A stretch of DNA of 64,000 nucleotides from Flammeovirga sp. OC4 (GTDB lineage: Bacteria; Bacteroidota; Bacteroidia; Cytophagales; Flammeovirgaceae), in the NCBI RefSeq assembly GCF_000812565.1, contig NZ_JTAM01000056.1:1-64000 (forward strand), read 5' to 3'. A program made the translations under genes and the position numbers. Under the pieces are notes generated by a model. The model was not told where the DNA came from, searched no databases, and saw only the letters and a list, made by a program, of their open reading frames with translations. Shown here in pieces: positions 1 through 10,320 of this stretch (position 1 is the stretch's first letter; each line of letters starts with the position of its first letter).

Positions 1-30
1 CACTTTAAATATTCGAAAACTTAGTTTACC
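1..30. repeat. Right end of a TIR-bounded repeat (partial copy)
   Basis: The sequence at 16-30 (GAAAACTTAGTTTAC) is the same right terminus that closes the repeat blocks at 33320-33702 and 47706-47936. The rest of this copy would lie left of the window, so it cannot be confirmed. Downstream to 249 is AT-rich leader DNA for the following operon, with no promoter I can define. Confidence 0.45.
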
Positions 31-249
31 ATGTACCTAATCAATCATACATAAGGCGCTGTTATTTTCATCTGATTCGATTACAGCACATTAATTTACC
101 CAAAAATTTACTTCATAATACAAAAAATATAAATTGTACTTTTTGTTATAGCTTATTCACCTAACGGTATTATGATTACTAATTAATATTATATAATTTT
201 AACTTGACTCTGACAATATGTTATAAGACATAATTTTTTAAAGTAAACA

Positions 250-2247
250 ATGAATAGACTCAACCTTTGGGTAGTAATCATGCCCTTATTGTTCTTTTTC
301 TCTTGTGCACAGGAAAAAGAGGATGATAATATTACTATCAAAATTTCAACATTAGAACCAATTATAAAAGAAAATGGAGATGTGCTTTTAATAGGCGATA
401 ATCATGAAACTATTACTACCCATCCAAAATTTTATAGTTTTTTGGTCCAAACAAATGATCAGTACTCTGTCTATATAGCTGATAGTATTGCTGACAATTT
501 ATTTTTCTTTAAATGGAAAAGTTTTAATCCCATCCACTACTTTGAATATCGTGCAAAGTTCGAATCTCAAAAAGGGGAAACATTGGGTGATACGTATTAT
601 TTCAACATCAATGACCTTCCTCAAATGGAATTTGAAATGGAGGCGTTACCTGACTCTATCAATGTAAGAGATACGATCAAAATACAAGCAAAGAATGTTT
701 ATGATAGAGAAATAGAAGCCTACTGGAGAAGTCAGAATAATTTGGAATGGAAAAAAGCATTGGAAACCTACTTCGATTCTACCGACGTTCTTCATATTGT
801 TTTATCTAAATGGGATTATCTAAATGACCACAGTTCTAAATACTTCAAAATTGAGCGTACCAATTTTCCTGATTCTACCACTGTATACCTTCCTAATGAA
901 ATCCATTATAAATACGCCAAAGTAACGGGTACTGATAAAAGAAGTGCATGCTATGGGGATACGGTCACCGTATTTGGTCACTACTTTAATGATAGTATGT
1001 CTATTATTAATGAAAAGTACCCTACGGTATTTGATGTCACTCCAAACTCTTTCAAATTTAAGATACGACAGTCAGACTTTACAGAAATCAAACCCCGATT
1101 GAAGGTTGATGATTTATACGAACTAGACATTCCTAGTATCAAAATTAAGACACCTCCTATCGATTCTGTTGTAGTCAACAATGAAGTGCCCTTTACAATA
1201 ACGATTTTCAGTGAATATTTAAGAGAATACAATCCAAGGTATTCCCTATTCCTCAATGAACATCAAATATCCCTCTTTGATGTGATCAAAACACCTAATT
1301 CCATCACTATAGAATTACCGGAAAAGCCGTTTCCTAACCGCAAAATTGATGTTACCATCATGAATGACCTTTATTCTGAGGTCATTGCCAAAGATATTTA
1401 TATCAACTCTGAATTCAATTATGAAAATAGTAACCCCGTGAGCTTGAGTAAAAGGTATGCTTCATTTCTTAAAGACGGAAAGGTATTTTTTAATTCAGGT
1501 TGGAACATCTATCAGTTTGATGATAAAGAAAAAAGCATAAAAACAGAAAAGGTCAATAATACTTCTACTGTCAGTGATCAACAATTGGTCAGTTATCACA
1601 ATCAAAGATTGTATAAGTATACGGAAGGGCGAATTGATTATTTTAATTTCAATTTAGATGAGTGGCAAGATTTCATCAGTTTTGATTTTGATGAAACTTC
1701 TACCTTCAAAAGCTTTTTTGTTACTGATGACTACCTTTTCCTAGGTGATGGAAAAACTAACGGTGATAATAGTGTCATAAATTACAGTAATGACTTTTAC
1801 ATTTATGATTTCAACGATAAAACTTGGAGTAAACACACTACTACACCGCAGGAAGAAGACTTTGATGTGATTAAGACTTTTGTTGTAGAAGGTAAAGCCT
1901 ATATACTTGGTTACAAAACGAAGCTCAACGGTTATGAAGCTGCTGTCAAAATTATTGACCTTACCACATTGGAAGTTAGTTGGGTTGAAAGCCACTTTGG
2001 AGTGTACCCTAATTATATCGTTGATAATGCCTTCTTAGACAATGACCGAATCCTGTTCCAATACGAGAGAAATGATAAGTTTTATGTCAGTTATTTCGAC
2101 TTGAATACTCAAACTTTCCATTCTCTCTATGATTTTGATGCCATACGACTAAGTCCTTATGGTACTCGAAATATCACGATTTTCTCTTACGGAGAAAGTT
2201 ATTTTCATCCCACTCAATATGGAAGACTATCCAGCAAACTGAAATAA
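250..2247 (+). CDS. Surface lipoprotein with IPT/TIG-like and beta-propeller-like parts
   Basis: This 665-residue protein starts with a lipoprotein signal peptide; the lipobox ends FFFSC with the lipidated Cys at 19. The middle (about residues 130-385) looks like a series of beta-sandwich domains, one of them IPT/TIG-like around residues 230-275. The C-terminal part (about 395-665) has repeated short strands of the type ...IYQFDD..., ...FYIYDFNDKTWSKH..., as in Kelch-like propellers that summarise a user-visible quantity. It is the first gene of a five-gene operon and lies 21 nt before the first leucine-rich-repeat gene. The likely place is the outer membrane surface. The function is unknown; binding or adhesion is a guess from the domain types. 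Confidence 0.7.
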   Translation: MNRLNLWVVIMPLLFFFSCAQEKEDDNITIKISTLEPIIKENGDVLLIGDNHETITTHPKFYSFLVQTNDQYSVYIADSIADNLFFFKWKSFNPIHYFEYRAKFESQKGETLGDTYYFNINDLPQMEFEMEALPDSINVRDTIKIQAKNVYDREIEAYWRSQNNLEWKKALETYFDSTDVLHIVLSKWDYLNDHSSKYFKIERTNFPDSTTVYLPNEIHYKYAKVTGTDKRSACYGDTVTVFGHYFNDSMSIINEKYPTVFDVTPNSFKFKIRQSDFTEIKPRLKVDDLYELDIPSIKIKTPPIDSVVVNNEVPFTITIFSEYLREYNPRYSLFLNEHQISLFDVIKTPNSITIELPEKPFPNRKIDVTIMNDLYSEVIAKDIYINSEFNYENSNPVSLSKRYASFLKDGKVFFNSGWNIYQFDDKEKSIKTEKVNNTSTVSDQQLVSYHNQRLYKYTEGRIDYFNFNLDEWQDFISFDFDETSTFKSFFVTDDYLFLGDGKTNGDNSVINYSNDFYIYDFNDKTWSKHTTTPQEEDFDVIKTFVVEGKAYILGYKTKLNGYEAAVKIIDLTTLEVSWVESHFGVYPNYIVDNAFLDNDRILFQYERNDKFYVSYFDLNTQTFHSLYDFDAIRLSPYGTRNITIFSYGESYFHPTQYGRLSSKLK

Positions 2248-2268
2248 ACGTACTGACCAACTACTACA

Positions 2269-5200
2269 ATGAATTTCAAACTATTATTTATACTTCTGAT
2301 AAGTGGTCCGTTAGCCGTTTTTGGACAAACGTATACGCTTCAAGATAAAGATGTGACAATGGCCAATGGTGTCATTCAGTCTTGTACTTATTCTTTTGAA
2401 ATAAAAGATATCATTATCCCCGAAATATTGAATAATGAAACGGTAACAGGTATTGCCAATTTACCGGAAAGGCAAGGTGTTTTTTATAACAAAGGTATCC
2501 AATCTGTTTCCTTTCCTACTTCACTCGTAAAAGTGGGTAATTATGCTTTTGAAGCTAATACCATTCAAGCACTTGATGACCTTTCTAGTATCATCTCTTT
2601 AGGTGAAGGAGCCTTTAAAGACAATCCTATTACATGGGTTTCTATTCCTGAGGGCCTCCGCTTGATTGGTAAAAATGCTTTTGATGATGGATGTTCTATT
2701 CAATTATTTGATCATTCTTCTTCAGGATTTGAGGGTTGGATGAATGAAGACCAGGAAGAAATAACTGTTTTACAGCAAACCTCTACATCAAAATGCTTTT
2801 ATGCTCTATTCTCCTATACATTGACAGATGAAGATGTGGTCATGGAGGAAAATCAACTTGTGGAAGTACATGTTCCCAATGGTTTTAATTCGATTATTAT
2901 TCCTGAGCAACTTGATCAACAGGAGGTACAGAAAATCGGTCATGAAGCATTGAATAATAAGAATATAATTTCAATTCATTTTCCTGAAAGTATTTTAGAG
3001 ATTGGGGATTATAGTTTCTCCCACAACCACCTTTTGAAGGTCAATTTAAATGACAACATTACAAAAATTGGAGAGGGTGCATTTCTCAATAATCATCTAA
3101 AAAGTATCAATATCCCCACTGCCATTGATTCCATTGGGAGCCATGCTTTTTCAAACAATAAGCTGGAGTATTACATTCTACCTACTGAGCAAAGTAATAC
3201 TAACTTTTACGGCTATCTGCCTTCTTCAAAAGAAAAGATTTACACTTCAGCTGACACCGTTTTTGATTTAACAAGTGACTTAAAGTGCATATTGGGACAA
3301 GTACTCACGGATGAAATGGTAGAAATGGAAGGCAATACGCTTAGGCGACTTTCTAGCGACTTTACTTTAGAAAACGGTTATATTTCAATTCCCGACTATC
3401 TTGATGGTACTTTGGTAGAACACATCAGTTCTTATACATTTCGTGATAAAAAAATAGAAGGTATACTGTTTCCCAAGGCATTACGTAGTATTGGAATGTA
3501 TGCTTTTGAAAGGAATAACATTCGTTTTGTAGACTTGCCTGATAGCCTACGTATAGTAGATAAAAATGCTTTTTACAATAATGAAATTACAACGATATCA
3601 TTTCCAGACAGCTTAAAAACAATTGGATACCACTCATTTAAATACAACAACATTACAGAAGTCCTACTACCTGATAGCCTTGAGTTGTTATCAGAAGCTG
3701 CCTTTGAATATAATAAAATCACAAAAGTAAAGCTTCCAAGAAATGAAAACCTGGAGTATGGTCGTTATGCTTTTCAGTACAATGAAATCACCGACTTGCT
3801 GATCCCTAAAGAATTCACTGCTGAAGGGAGTTCTCTATTTAGGTTTAATCAGATCCAAAATGTCATCATTGAAGAAGGCATAAAAGTTTTACCGTACAAT
3901 TGCTTTGCATACAATCATCTTACCTCTGTTATTCTCCCAAAAACAATACAACAATTAGGTAGGGGGTGTTTTATGAAGAATGATAACATAACGGTACGAC
4001 TCCCCAAAATTGAAGATGAAAATTTCTTTGGATGGCTCACACTTGAAGGAGATCAATTGGAAGGAGACGTAAGTACAGAAGAGTATTTAGAAAGTGAAAT
4101 AAGTACAGTATATAAATACAGATTAAAGCCTGAAGATGTAGTATTGCAAAATGATACGATTGTAGACCTCAACTCCTCCAATTTATCAGGTATGAGGTAC
4201 CTCATATTTCCTCAAACTATCAATGATCAACCCATAAGCGGTATTTTACTTCAAAACCGAAATTCCAGATATGACGAGTTCCTAGTCATTGAACTGGAAG
4301 AGGGATATGAATTTATTGGTGATTTTTTCAGAGGTCTAAATAAAATTGTACTTCCTAAAAGTCTTAAAAGGATAGAGAGAAGGGCTTTTGATTATTGTCA
4401 TTTCAAAGAATTTAATGCTCCAGAAAACTTAGAGATGATTGGATATGAATCATTTAGGGGGAGTAGTTTAGAAAAAGTGATTTTCAATGAAAAACTAAGA
4501 TCTATTGATCATTATGCATTCGAAAAAAATGAAATAAAAGAGGTGATTTTCCCTTCAAATTTGAAGTTTTTGGGTTATGGTGCTTTTAAAGAAAATAAAA
4601 TTGAAAAAGTAACACTCAATGAAGGGATAGAAAACATTGAAGAACGTGCTTTTTATGATAACCAACTATCTAACCTTGAGTTACCAACTTCTATTAAATA
4701 CATAGGAGTCAATGCTTTTGCAAAAAATAATATGAGTTCCTTTCAGCTACCCTCTAAAGAGGGTGATGATGATTTTGTGGAATGGTATCATGAAGATGGC
4801 GACTTTTGGAAAAATTACTTTTATAGTAAAGAAAGCCTCACAGTTGGTGTCAATGACAATATGAAAATTTATGCCATAAACTGGGTACAGCTTGATGAAG
4901 AAAATACAAAATTATATGATAATGGCAACCTGTTTGTTTCACTTGGGGCACATCGACCAGTCAGATATTATATTATTCCTCCAGTGATAGGAGACTCTAC
5001 CCTTACTCATTTTCATTATAACATGAGTAATAGAAATATAAGAGGGGTAGTTTTTGAAGAAGGTATTGAGACTATTGAATCAAATGCATTTCAAAATAAT
5101 GAAATAGACACTATTCAATTCCCTTCTACTTTGAAGCAAATTGGCTTAGAAACGTTTAAAAATAATCTAATTGAATCGGTGATTTTACCTCACTCCATCA

Positions 5201-5628
5201 CTTCTATTGGTCGTGGTGCATTTATAGGAAATCATTTAGAATCCATGATATTACCTACGCCAACTGAAGACTCGTTGGTTTGGGTTGTTAATCAATCAGA
5301 CACCTTGAAGAGCGACTTCGAGATCATTGATTTCTATGCTTCTTATTCATTGGACAAAGAGAGGGAAAGAGAAAATGTAGTTACCAATCTTGAAAACCCT
5401 TATGTTCATACTCGTATCTTCCCCAACCCTATGAGCGATGTGCTCACCATCAGCAACATCCCTATTGGAACTCAGATCAGTATTATCACCACTACAGGAA
5501 AGGTAATTTATAAGGAACAAACCACTACATCAAAGGTACAATTGTCTCCAACACTCCCTGCCGGAGTCTACCTTTTGCAATTACAATTGGATCATCAAGT
5601 GACTACTAAAAAAATTATTAAAAGATAA
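2269..5628 (+). CDS. Giant BspA-like leucine-rich-repeat surface protein with type IX secretion tail
   Basis: The 1119-residue protein has a Sec signal peptide (cleavage near Gly19-Gln20) and then many LRR_5/BspA-type repeats of the form IGxxAFxxNxIxxVxLPxSL. The C-terminus (about 1037-1119) is a type IX sorting domain, with IFPNPMSDVLTIS followed by GVYLLQL and a basic end. The repeats are grouped in blocks. Each new block opens with a motif such as YTLTDEDVVMEENQL (residues 183-197), preceded by a linker containing FEGW (154-157) or a variant. Such linkers resemble shortened Listeria-Bacteroides (Flg_new) repeats. Secretion to the cell surface is well supported. BspA relatives act in adhesion in oral Bacteroidota; the ligand here is unknown. 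The next gene starts 1 nt after the stop codon. Confidence 0.85.
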   Translation: MNFKLLFILLISGPLAVFGQTYTLQDKDVTMANGVIQSCTYSFEIKDIIIPEILNNETVTGIANLPERQGVFYNKGIQSVSFPTSLVKVGNYAFEANTIQALDDLSSIISLGEGAFKDNPITWVSIPEGLRLIGKNAFDDGCSIQLFDHSSSGFEGWMNEDQEEITVLQQTSTSKCFYALFSYTLTDEDVVMEENQLVEVHVPNGFNSIIIPEQLDQQEVQKIGHEALNNKNIISIHFPESILEIGDYSFSHNHLLKVNLNDNITKIGEGAFLNNHLKSINIPTAIDSIGSHAFSNNKLEYYILPTEQSNTNFYGYLPSSKEKIYTSADTVFDLTSDLKCILGQVLTDEMVEMEGNTLRRLSSDFTLENGYISIPDYLDGTLVEHISSYTFRDKKIEGILFPKALRSIGMYAFERNNIRFVDLPDSLRIVDKNAFYNNEITTISFPDSLKTIGYHSFKYNNITEVLLPDSLELLSEAAFEYNKITKVKLPRNENLEYGRYAFQYNEITDLLIPKEFTAEGSSLFRFNQIQNVIIEEGIKVLPYNCFAYNHLTSVILPKTIQQLGRGCFMKNDNITVRLPKIEDENFFGWLTLEGDQLEGDVSTEEYLESEISTVYKYRLKPEDVVLQNDTIVDLNSSNLSGMRYLIFPQTINDQPISGILLQNRNSRYDEFLVIELEEGYEFIGDFFRGLNKIVLPKSLKRIERRAFDYCHFKEFNAPENLEMIGYESFRGSSLEKVIFNEKLRSIDHYAFEKNEIKEVIFPSNLKFLGYGAFKENKIEKVTLNEGIENIEERAFYDNQLSNLELPTSIKYIGVNAFAKNNMSSFQLPSKEGDDDFVEWYHEDGDFWKNYFYSKESLTVGVNDNMKIYAINWVQLDEENTKLYDNGNLFVSLGAHRPVRYYIIPPVIGDSTLTHFHYNMSNRNIRGVVFEEGIETIESNAFQNNEIDTIQFPSTLKQIGLETFKNNLIESVILPHSITSIGRGAFIGNHLESMILPTPTEDSLVWVVNQSDTLKSDFEIIDFYASYSLDKERERENVVTNLENPYVHTRIFPNPMSDVLTISNIPIGTQISIITTTGKVIYKEQTTTSKVQLSPTLPAGVYLLQLQLDHQVTTKKIIKR

Positions 5629-5629
5629 T

Positions 5630-8482
5630 ATGAAATACATTATTCAAACTCTATTGTTGTTTCTTATTATTCCTACCGGATATGCACAACAATCCATCAC
5701 ACTCACTTATCAAAATTGTATAGTTGAAAATGGAACACTTCACACGGTTTTTATTCCTAATGGTTACGATAAGGTAACTATCCCTTCTGCCATCAACGGT
5801 GAAGCCATCAAAAGAATTGAAAATGAAGAGAAGGGCGTATTTCAAGGAAAAGATATTACTGAAATCATTCTACCCGAAGGGCTGGAATATATTGGAAAGG
5901 AGAGTTTCAGAGACAATAACCTTTCTTCTGTTACGCTCCCTCAAACGATTCGTCATATTGGTTGGAAGGCTTTTGACGACAATCCTTTGAGTACAATTCC
6001 ATTACCCGATCTTGAGGGTACGGGATACTATGAGTGGAGAAATGGTTATGGTAAAATAGTTACTGAAATAAAATATCATTATTACGAGCATTTTGCCACT
6101 ACGGATTATATCATTCCAGAGGAAAACATAGTGATGGAAGGTAATACATTGGTCAATCTCAGCAAAACACTTCCTACTAGTACCACTGCAAAATATCTTG
6201 TTTTCCCAGAAAGCGTAAACGGTGTGGAAATACATTATATCAACACCTCAGAAAATGGTTTGCTGTTTAAAAATAAAGGTTTAATCAATGTACAATTACC
6301 AAAGTATTTGATAGAAATTGGTGCTGATGAATTTTCCGACAACACCATCAAACATCTTCAACTTCCTTCGGGTTTAAAAACGATTGGAAAAAATGCTTTT
6401 AGAAATAACCTTTTGCAAGAAGTAACACTTCCCTCTTCTTTGAGATTTGTAGGAGAGAGTGCCTTTTATGAAAACGAAATTCAAGAACTTCTTCTTCCCG
6501 AAAATGAAGAGGGATTACAATGGTCTACCCCTTCTCCTATCACTGATTTTGGTCCTTATTTCCACATCATAGAAAACTGGTATACGCTACAACCCAAAGA
6601 TGTGGTAATGGAGAATAATACGATTGTAGAGGTCACTTCAATTTTGGTTTCTAACAATATCATTATTCCTGATTTTATTGGAACTGACACCGTAAAAGCT
6701 ATTGGAGGTACTGACATAACAGGTGTTTTCAGAAATAAAAATATTGATCAGCTGCTATTATCTGACAGCATAGAAGTGATTGGCGAACATGCCTTTTCGG
6801 AAAATAACATTTCAGAGATTCAACTCCCTAAAAACCTAAAGGAAATTAAGGACTATGCTTTTGCTGACAATACTATTACAACAATTATTTTACCTGAGCA
6901 TGTGAGAACACTTGGTCAGAAGTGTTTTATGGGTACACCTATTACCACTTTTCAACCTAACTCTACTTTAGAAGTACTCCATCAAAGTATATTCCGATGT
7001 GCTGAAGAACTTCATATCGACTTTTCGACAACAAGTATCACTACACTTGATTTACAGAATTCTCCATTCGAAGACCTTCATCGTTTTCCTATTCCGCTCC
7101 CTACTTTTGAAGAAAACCCCAACTTTAATGGATGGTATACAATTCAAAATGGGGAAGAAATAAAAGTTGAGGAGGCTGAAAATAACAGAGGTCTTTATCA
7201 AGCAAAATTCAAGCAAAGCCTAAATGCAGAAAATACGGTGGTGGTCAACGGAGAAATAATCAGTACAACTTTGGAAAGCATTGAGCACTTGGTAATCCCA
7301 TCTGAAATCAACGGTCAGAAAATTACAAGAGTTGGAGATCGTGCATTTTATAATAAAAAAATTCAATCGTTGACGCTCAATGAAGAACTGACTTCTATTG
7401 GTAGTTATGGATTTGGTTGGAATGCTATTCAAGAAGTGGTTTGGTCAGAAAATCTGGTCGAAATCGGTGAACATGCTTTCGCATCAAACAACCTCACTAC
7501 TTTAGCTCTACCTGAAAATATAATAACAATTGGAGAAGGTTCTTTTAGAAATAATGACCTCGTTCATATCACTTTAAATAATAAAATCACTTTCATTGGT
7601 AGAGAAGCATTTAACTGGAATCCTAGTCAAGAGTTTAAACTTCCAAAAAGTGATATCCCCCATTTTTCACATTGGAAAAGTATCTATAATACTTACAGTG
7701 CTGGAATTTATATTACACATTCATTTTCTTTAGAAGCGGTTTCAAGATATACTTTAAAGGAGGACGATATCACGGTAGAAGATGGTAAAATCACTTCTTG
7801 TGGCGACCTTCCTAAGGTTCACATTCTCTCGATTCCTCCTTACTTACATGGACAAAATATCACTGGTATTGCTGATAAAAGAAAGGGTGAAGGAGTATTT
7901 GAGGGTAAAGAAATTCGAGATTTTGAATACGCTGAGATTTTGACTTACATAGGAGATTTTGCGTTTTACAACAACCAACTTACTTCAATTAGACCCAACG
8001 AATATACGCACATAGGTCGAAACGCTTTTGCTTCCAATCTTATCTATAAGAGAGATGATTACCTACTTCCTACTTCCGTCAAATTTGTGGGGCATTATGC
8101 CTTTTATAATAATACAGGACTGAAAGTAAAACTAAATTCATCAGAGCATAATTACTACAATGACGAAGATGAAATAGTCACTGGCTATATAAAAGATAAT
8201 CAATCGTATCGTATTGGAAATATAGTGCTTTCTATGGATCAAAAATGGCAAAAAGAAGTGGTGGTTTACCCAACAGAAGTCACCAATTTATTAACGATAA
8301 AAAACGCAGACGGTAAATCTTTCAGTGTCTACACCACTGAAGGTCGTTTACTAAAAGAGCAACAAACCATTACCAATTCACTTTACCAAGCTAATCTTTC
8401 CACATTAAAAAAAGGGTTATACATCCTCTACCTATTTGATGAAAAAGGAAATAAAAAGGCTTTCAAAATCATAAAAAAATAA
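5630..8482 (+). CDS. Second BspA-like leucine-rich-repeat protein with type IX secretion tail
   Basis: This is a 950-residue paralogue of the upstream protein with the same plan: signal peptide (to about residue 19, ending YAQQ), LRR_5 blocks, and a C-terminal sorting domain from about residue 877 (VVVYPTEVTNLLTI ... KGLYILYLF). Block-opening motifs include IVMEGNTLVNL, DVVMENNTIVEV and DITVEDGKITSC. The linker FNGWYTIQNGEEI is the clearest Listeria-Bacteroides-like piece. The start lies 1 nt after the previous stop, and the stop codon overlaps the next start (TAATG), so the genes are translationally coupled. It is probably exported and anchored together with its paralogue. The function is unknown beyond surface binding by family analogy. 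Confidence 0.85.
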   Translation: MKYIIQTLLLFLIIPTGYAQQSITLTYQNCIVENGTLHTVFIPNGYDKVTIPSAINGEAIKRIENEEKGVFQGKDITEIILPEGLEYIGKESFRDNNLSSVTLPQTIRHIGWKAFDDNPLSTIPLPDLEGTGYYEWRNGYGKIVTEIKYHYYEHFATTDYIIPEENIVMEGNTLVNLSKTLPTSTTAKYLVFPESVNGVEIHYINTSENGLLFKNKGLINVQLPKYLIEIGADEFSDNTIKHLQLPSGLKTIGKNAFRNNLLQEVTLPSSLRFVGESAFYENEIQELLLPENEEGLQWSTPSPITDFGPYFHIIENWYTLQPKDVVMENNTIVEVTSILVSNNIIIPDFIGTDTVKAIGGTDITGVFRNKNIDQLLLSDSIEVIGEHAFSENNISEIQLPKNLKEIKDYAFADNTITTIILPEHVRTLGQKCFMGTPITTFQPNSTLEVLHQSIFRCAEELHIDFSTTSITTLDLQNSPFEDLHRFPIPLPTFEENPNFNGWYTIQNGEEIKVEEAENNRGLYQAKFKQSLNAENTVVVNGEIISTTLESIEHLVIPSEINGQKITRVGDRAFYNKKIQSLTLNEELTSIGSYGFGWNAIQEVVWSENLVEIGEHAFASNNLTTLALPENIITIGEGSFRNNDLVHITLNNKITFIGREAFNWNPSQEFKLPKSDIPHFSHWKSIYNTYSAGIYITHSFSLEAVSRYTLKEDDITVEDGKITSCGDLPKVHILSIPPYLHGQNITGIADKRKGEGVFEGKEIRDFEYAEILTYIGDFAFYNNQLTSIRPNEYTHIGRNAFASNLIYKRDDYLLPTSVKFVGHYAFYNNTGLKVKLNSSEHNYYNDEDEIVTGYIKDNQSYRIGNIVLSMDQKWQKEVVVYPTEVTNLLTIKNADGKSFSVYTTEGRLLKEQQTITNSLYQANLSTLKKGLYILYLFDEKGNKKAFKIIKK

Positions 8483-10320
8483 TGCAAACAAACATCTATT
8501 ATCAACGACTGCTTTACAGCCTCAGTATGGTCTGTATGCTATGGTCCTGCAACATAAAAGAATATACTATTGATGGTGCAGTACAACTCCCTGATCGGAT
8601 TATCATGGTTTCAAAGTTCAATCCAGGGTACTATGCTAATTCAACAGTTGATTCCATGATTTTTAAAGTAGTGGACTCTCTTGAAAACCCTGTAAAAAAT
8701 TGTTACGTGGTCGTCGAGCAAAAACAGGGACATGCTCACCTACTCAATAGTTCTTTTAAAACCAATGAGGAAGGAATAGGTCATTTCGGTATCCGTTTCT
8801 CCGATCAGCTTGATACGCTTAGACTAATGTTGAGCATACCTCAGTATCTAAAAATGAAAGATATAGATTACGAGCTGTATTTTAGAACAAAGGGGAATAT
8901 TAATAATTCAAAGATGAGTATTCTAGAAGGTAATTATCAAAATTATCATTCTAGTGCTCATTACAGAGGGGCACTTAGAGTGGTACTGAAAGACCAATAT
9001 AATAATCCTATAGACCGTCAGAAAGTCTATTTCAAGACAAAAGGAAGTGATAAAATCATATCCGAAAAAACAACGGATGAAGAAGGAATAGCAAGTTTGA
9101 GTGGCTCTTCTTTCCATGGTAATTTTATTGAAGCTTTTAGTGATCATTCTGATACCGTCACTTTTACATTATTTGGTGGTCATTTCCCTAATCTTACATC
9201 TCATCTATCTGAAGGTAAAGTTGTTATCTCCTGGGATAAGTATGAGGGAGAAAATTTCAAATCGTTTACTATAAAAAGAAACGATGGGGTGGTGATTGCA
9301 GAAATCTTTGATCAGAACATTACAAGCGTCAAGGATACTTCACCTGTGGTAATAGGAAAAAAATATACTTATAATGCTACGCTTAACTTAAAAAATAAAG
9401 ACAACGCTTTTACAAGTTATTGGGTTAAAGATCTGATTACTCCTACTGTAAGCCATCATGTGGGTAAAGTGTTTAAGTTGTATGATTATAAACACTTTTA
9501 CAGCTTTGATAAAGACGCTCAAAAAATGCTCGTTTGGGATATTGATGAATTCAAAGTACATCAAGAATTCCAATTTAACAGGCAGATTGTAGATGCTTAT
9601 CAGACTTCATTGAAAACGCAGTTTTTGGTCAGAACAGAAAATTCACTGCTGGTATATGATGCCGTGAGTAATTCAATTTTAAAAGAACTCAAATTCTCTG
9701 ATTTTTTAGGTGAAAACCAAGGAACATTTGAATATGCTTATGGAGTGGCCTCTGGTGATGTATACGTTTTCTTTAAAGAAGAGAAAAGCCTTTTTGCCTA
9801 CTATTATTATGATGCTCAATTGGGTACCTTTTCCGGTCGTAATATTTACGGAAAAGGTAATGAATATGTGGCAGAACTTTGTGCAGAGGACGATGAATAC
9901 GTTTACCTCAAAATGGCTGGATATGAAAGCTATTCTTACAGGTTTTTGGGTACACTATTAACAGAGAAAAAAGGGAAGCTCAATTCTTCAAAATATAGTA
10001 AGTTTTTTAACAGCAATTCATTGTACCATCCTCAAATGAATAGAATCTATAATACCAATGGAGAGGTACATACACTCAATACTCTCACCCCAATTTATCA
10101 TCAAGATTATTATGCTTCCTGTATTGGTGTAACTAAAGATCTACAAACACTACTTTTTGCCAATCGAAGCCAATTTTACTTTATCGATGTTCCTTCTTTC
10201 AACCTTAAATCACAGAAGGGTTGTTACGTCAGCGAGCACATCGATGGGGTCTTTTTTGATGAAAGTGGCTCTAATGTTATTGTTGTTTCAAATAGTGTCG
10301 CTTATAAAACTGGAGTATAA
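8482..10320 (+). CDS. Lipoprotein with Ig-like domains, FN3-like domain and beta-propeller
   Basis: The 612-residue protein has a lipobox ending LWSC (Cys23). Residues about 40-235 hold two bacterial Ig-like (Big_1-type) sandwiches, seen from the pattern VVDSLENPVKNCYVVV ... TNEEGIGHFGI and VVLKDQYNNPIDRQKV ... TDEEGIASLSG. A fibronectin-III-like stretch follows (about 245-310, KVVISWDKYEGENFKSF). The rest is a propeller-like repeat region. The order matches the next gene, so the two are paralogues. It starts in a TAATG overlap with the upstream gene and ends in another TAATG overlap. A role as an outer-membrane partner of the LRR proteins is inferred only from the operon. Confidence 0.7.
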   Translation: MQTNIYYQRLLYSLSMVCMLWSCNIKEYTIDGAVQLPDRIIMVSKFNPGYYANSTVDSMIFKVVDSLENPVKNCYVVVEQKQGHAHLLNSSFKTNEEGIGHFGIRFSDQLDTLRLMLSIPQYLKMKDIDYELYFRTKGNINNSKMSILEGNYQNYHSSAHYRGALRVVLKDQYNNPIDRQKVYFKTKGSDKIISEKTTDEEGIASLSGSSFHGNFIEAFSDHSDTVTFTLFGGHFPNLTSHLSEGKVVISWDKYEGENFKSFTIKRNDGVVIAEIFDQNITSVKDTSPVVIGKKYTYNATLNLKNKDNAFTSYWVKDLITPTVSHHVGKVFKLYDYKHFYSFDKDAQKMLVWDIDEFKVHQEFQFNRQIVDAYQTSLKTQFLVRTENSLLVYDAVSNSILKELKFSDFLGENQGTFEYAYGVASGDVYVFFKEEKSLFAYYYYDAQLGTFSGRNIYGKGNEYVAELCAEDDEYVYLKMAGYESYSYRFLGTLLTEKKGKLNSSKYSKFFNSNSLYHPQMNRIYNTNGEVHTLNTLTPIYHQDYYASCIGVTKDLQTLLFANRSQFYFIDVPSFNLKSQKGCYVSEHIDGVFFDESGSNVIVVSNSVAYKTGV

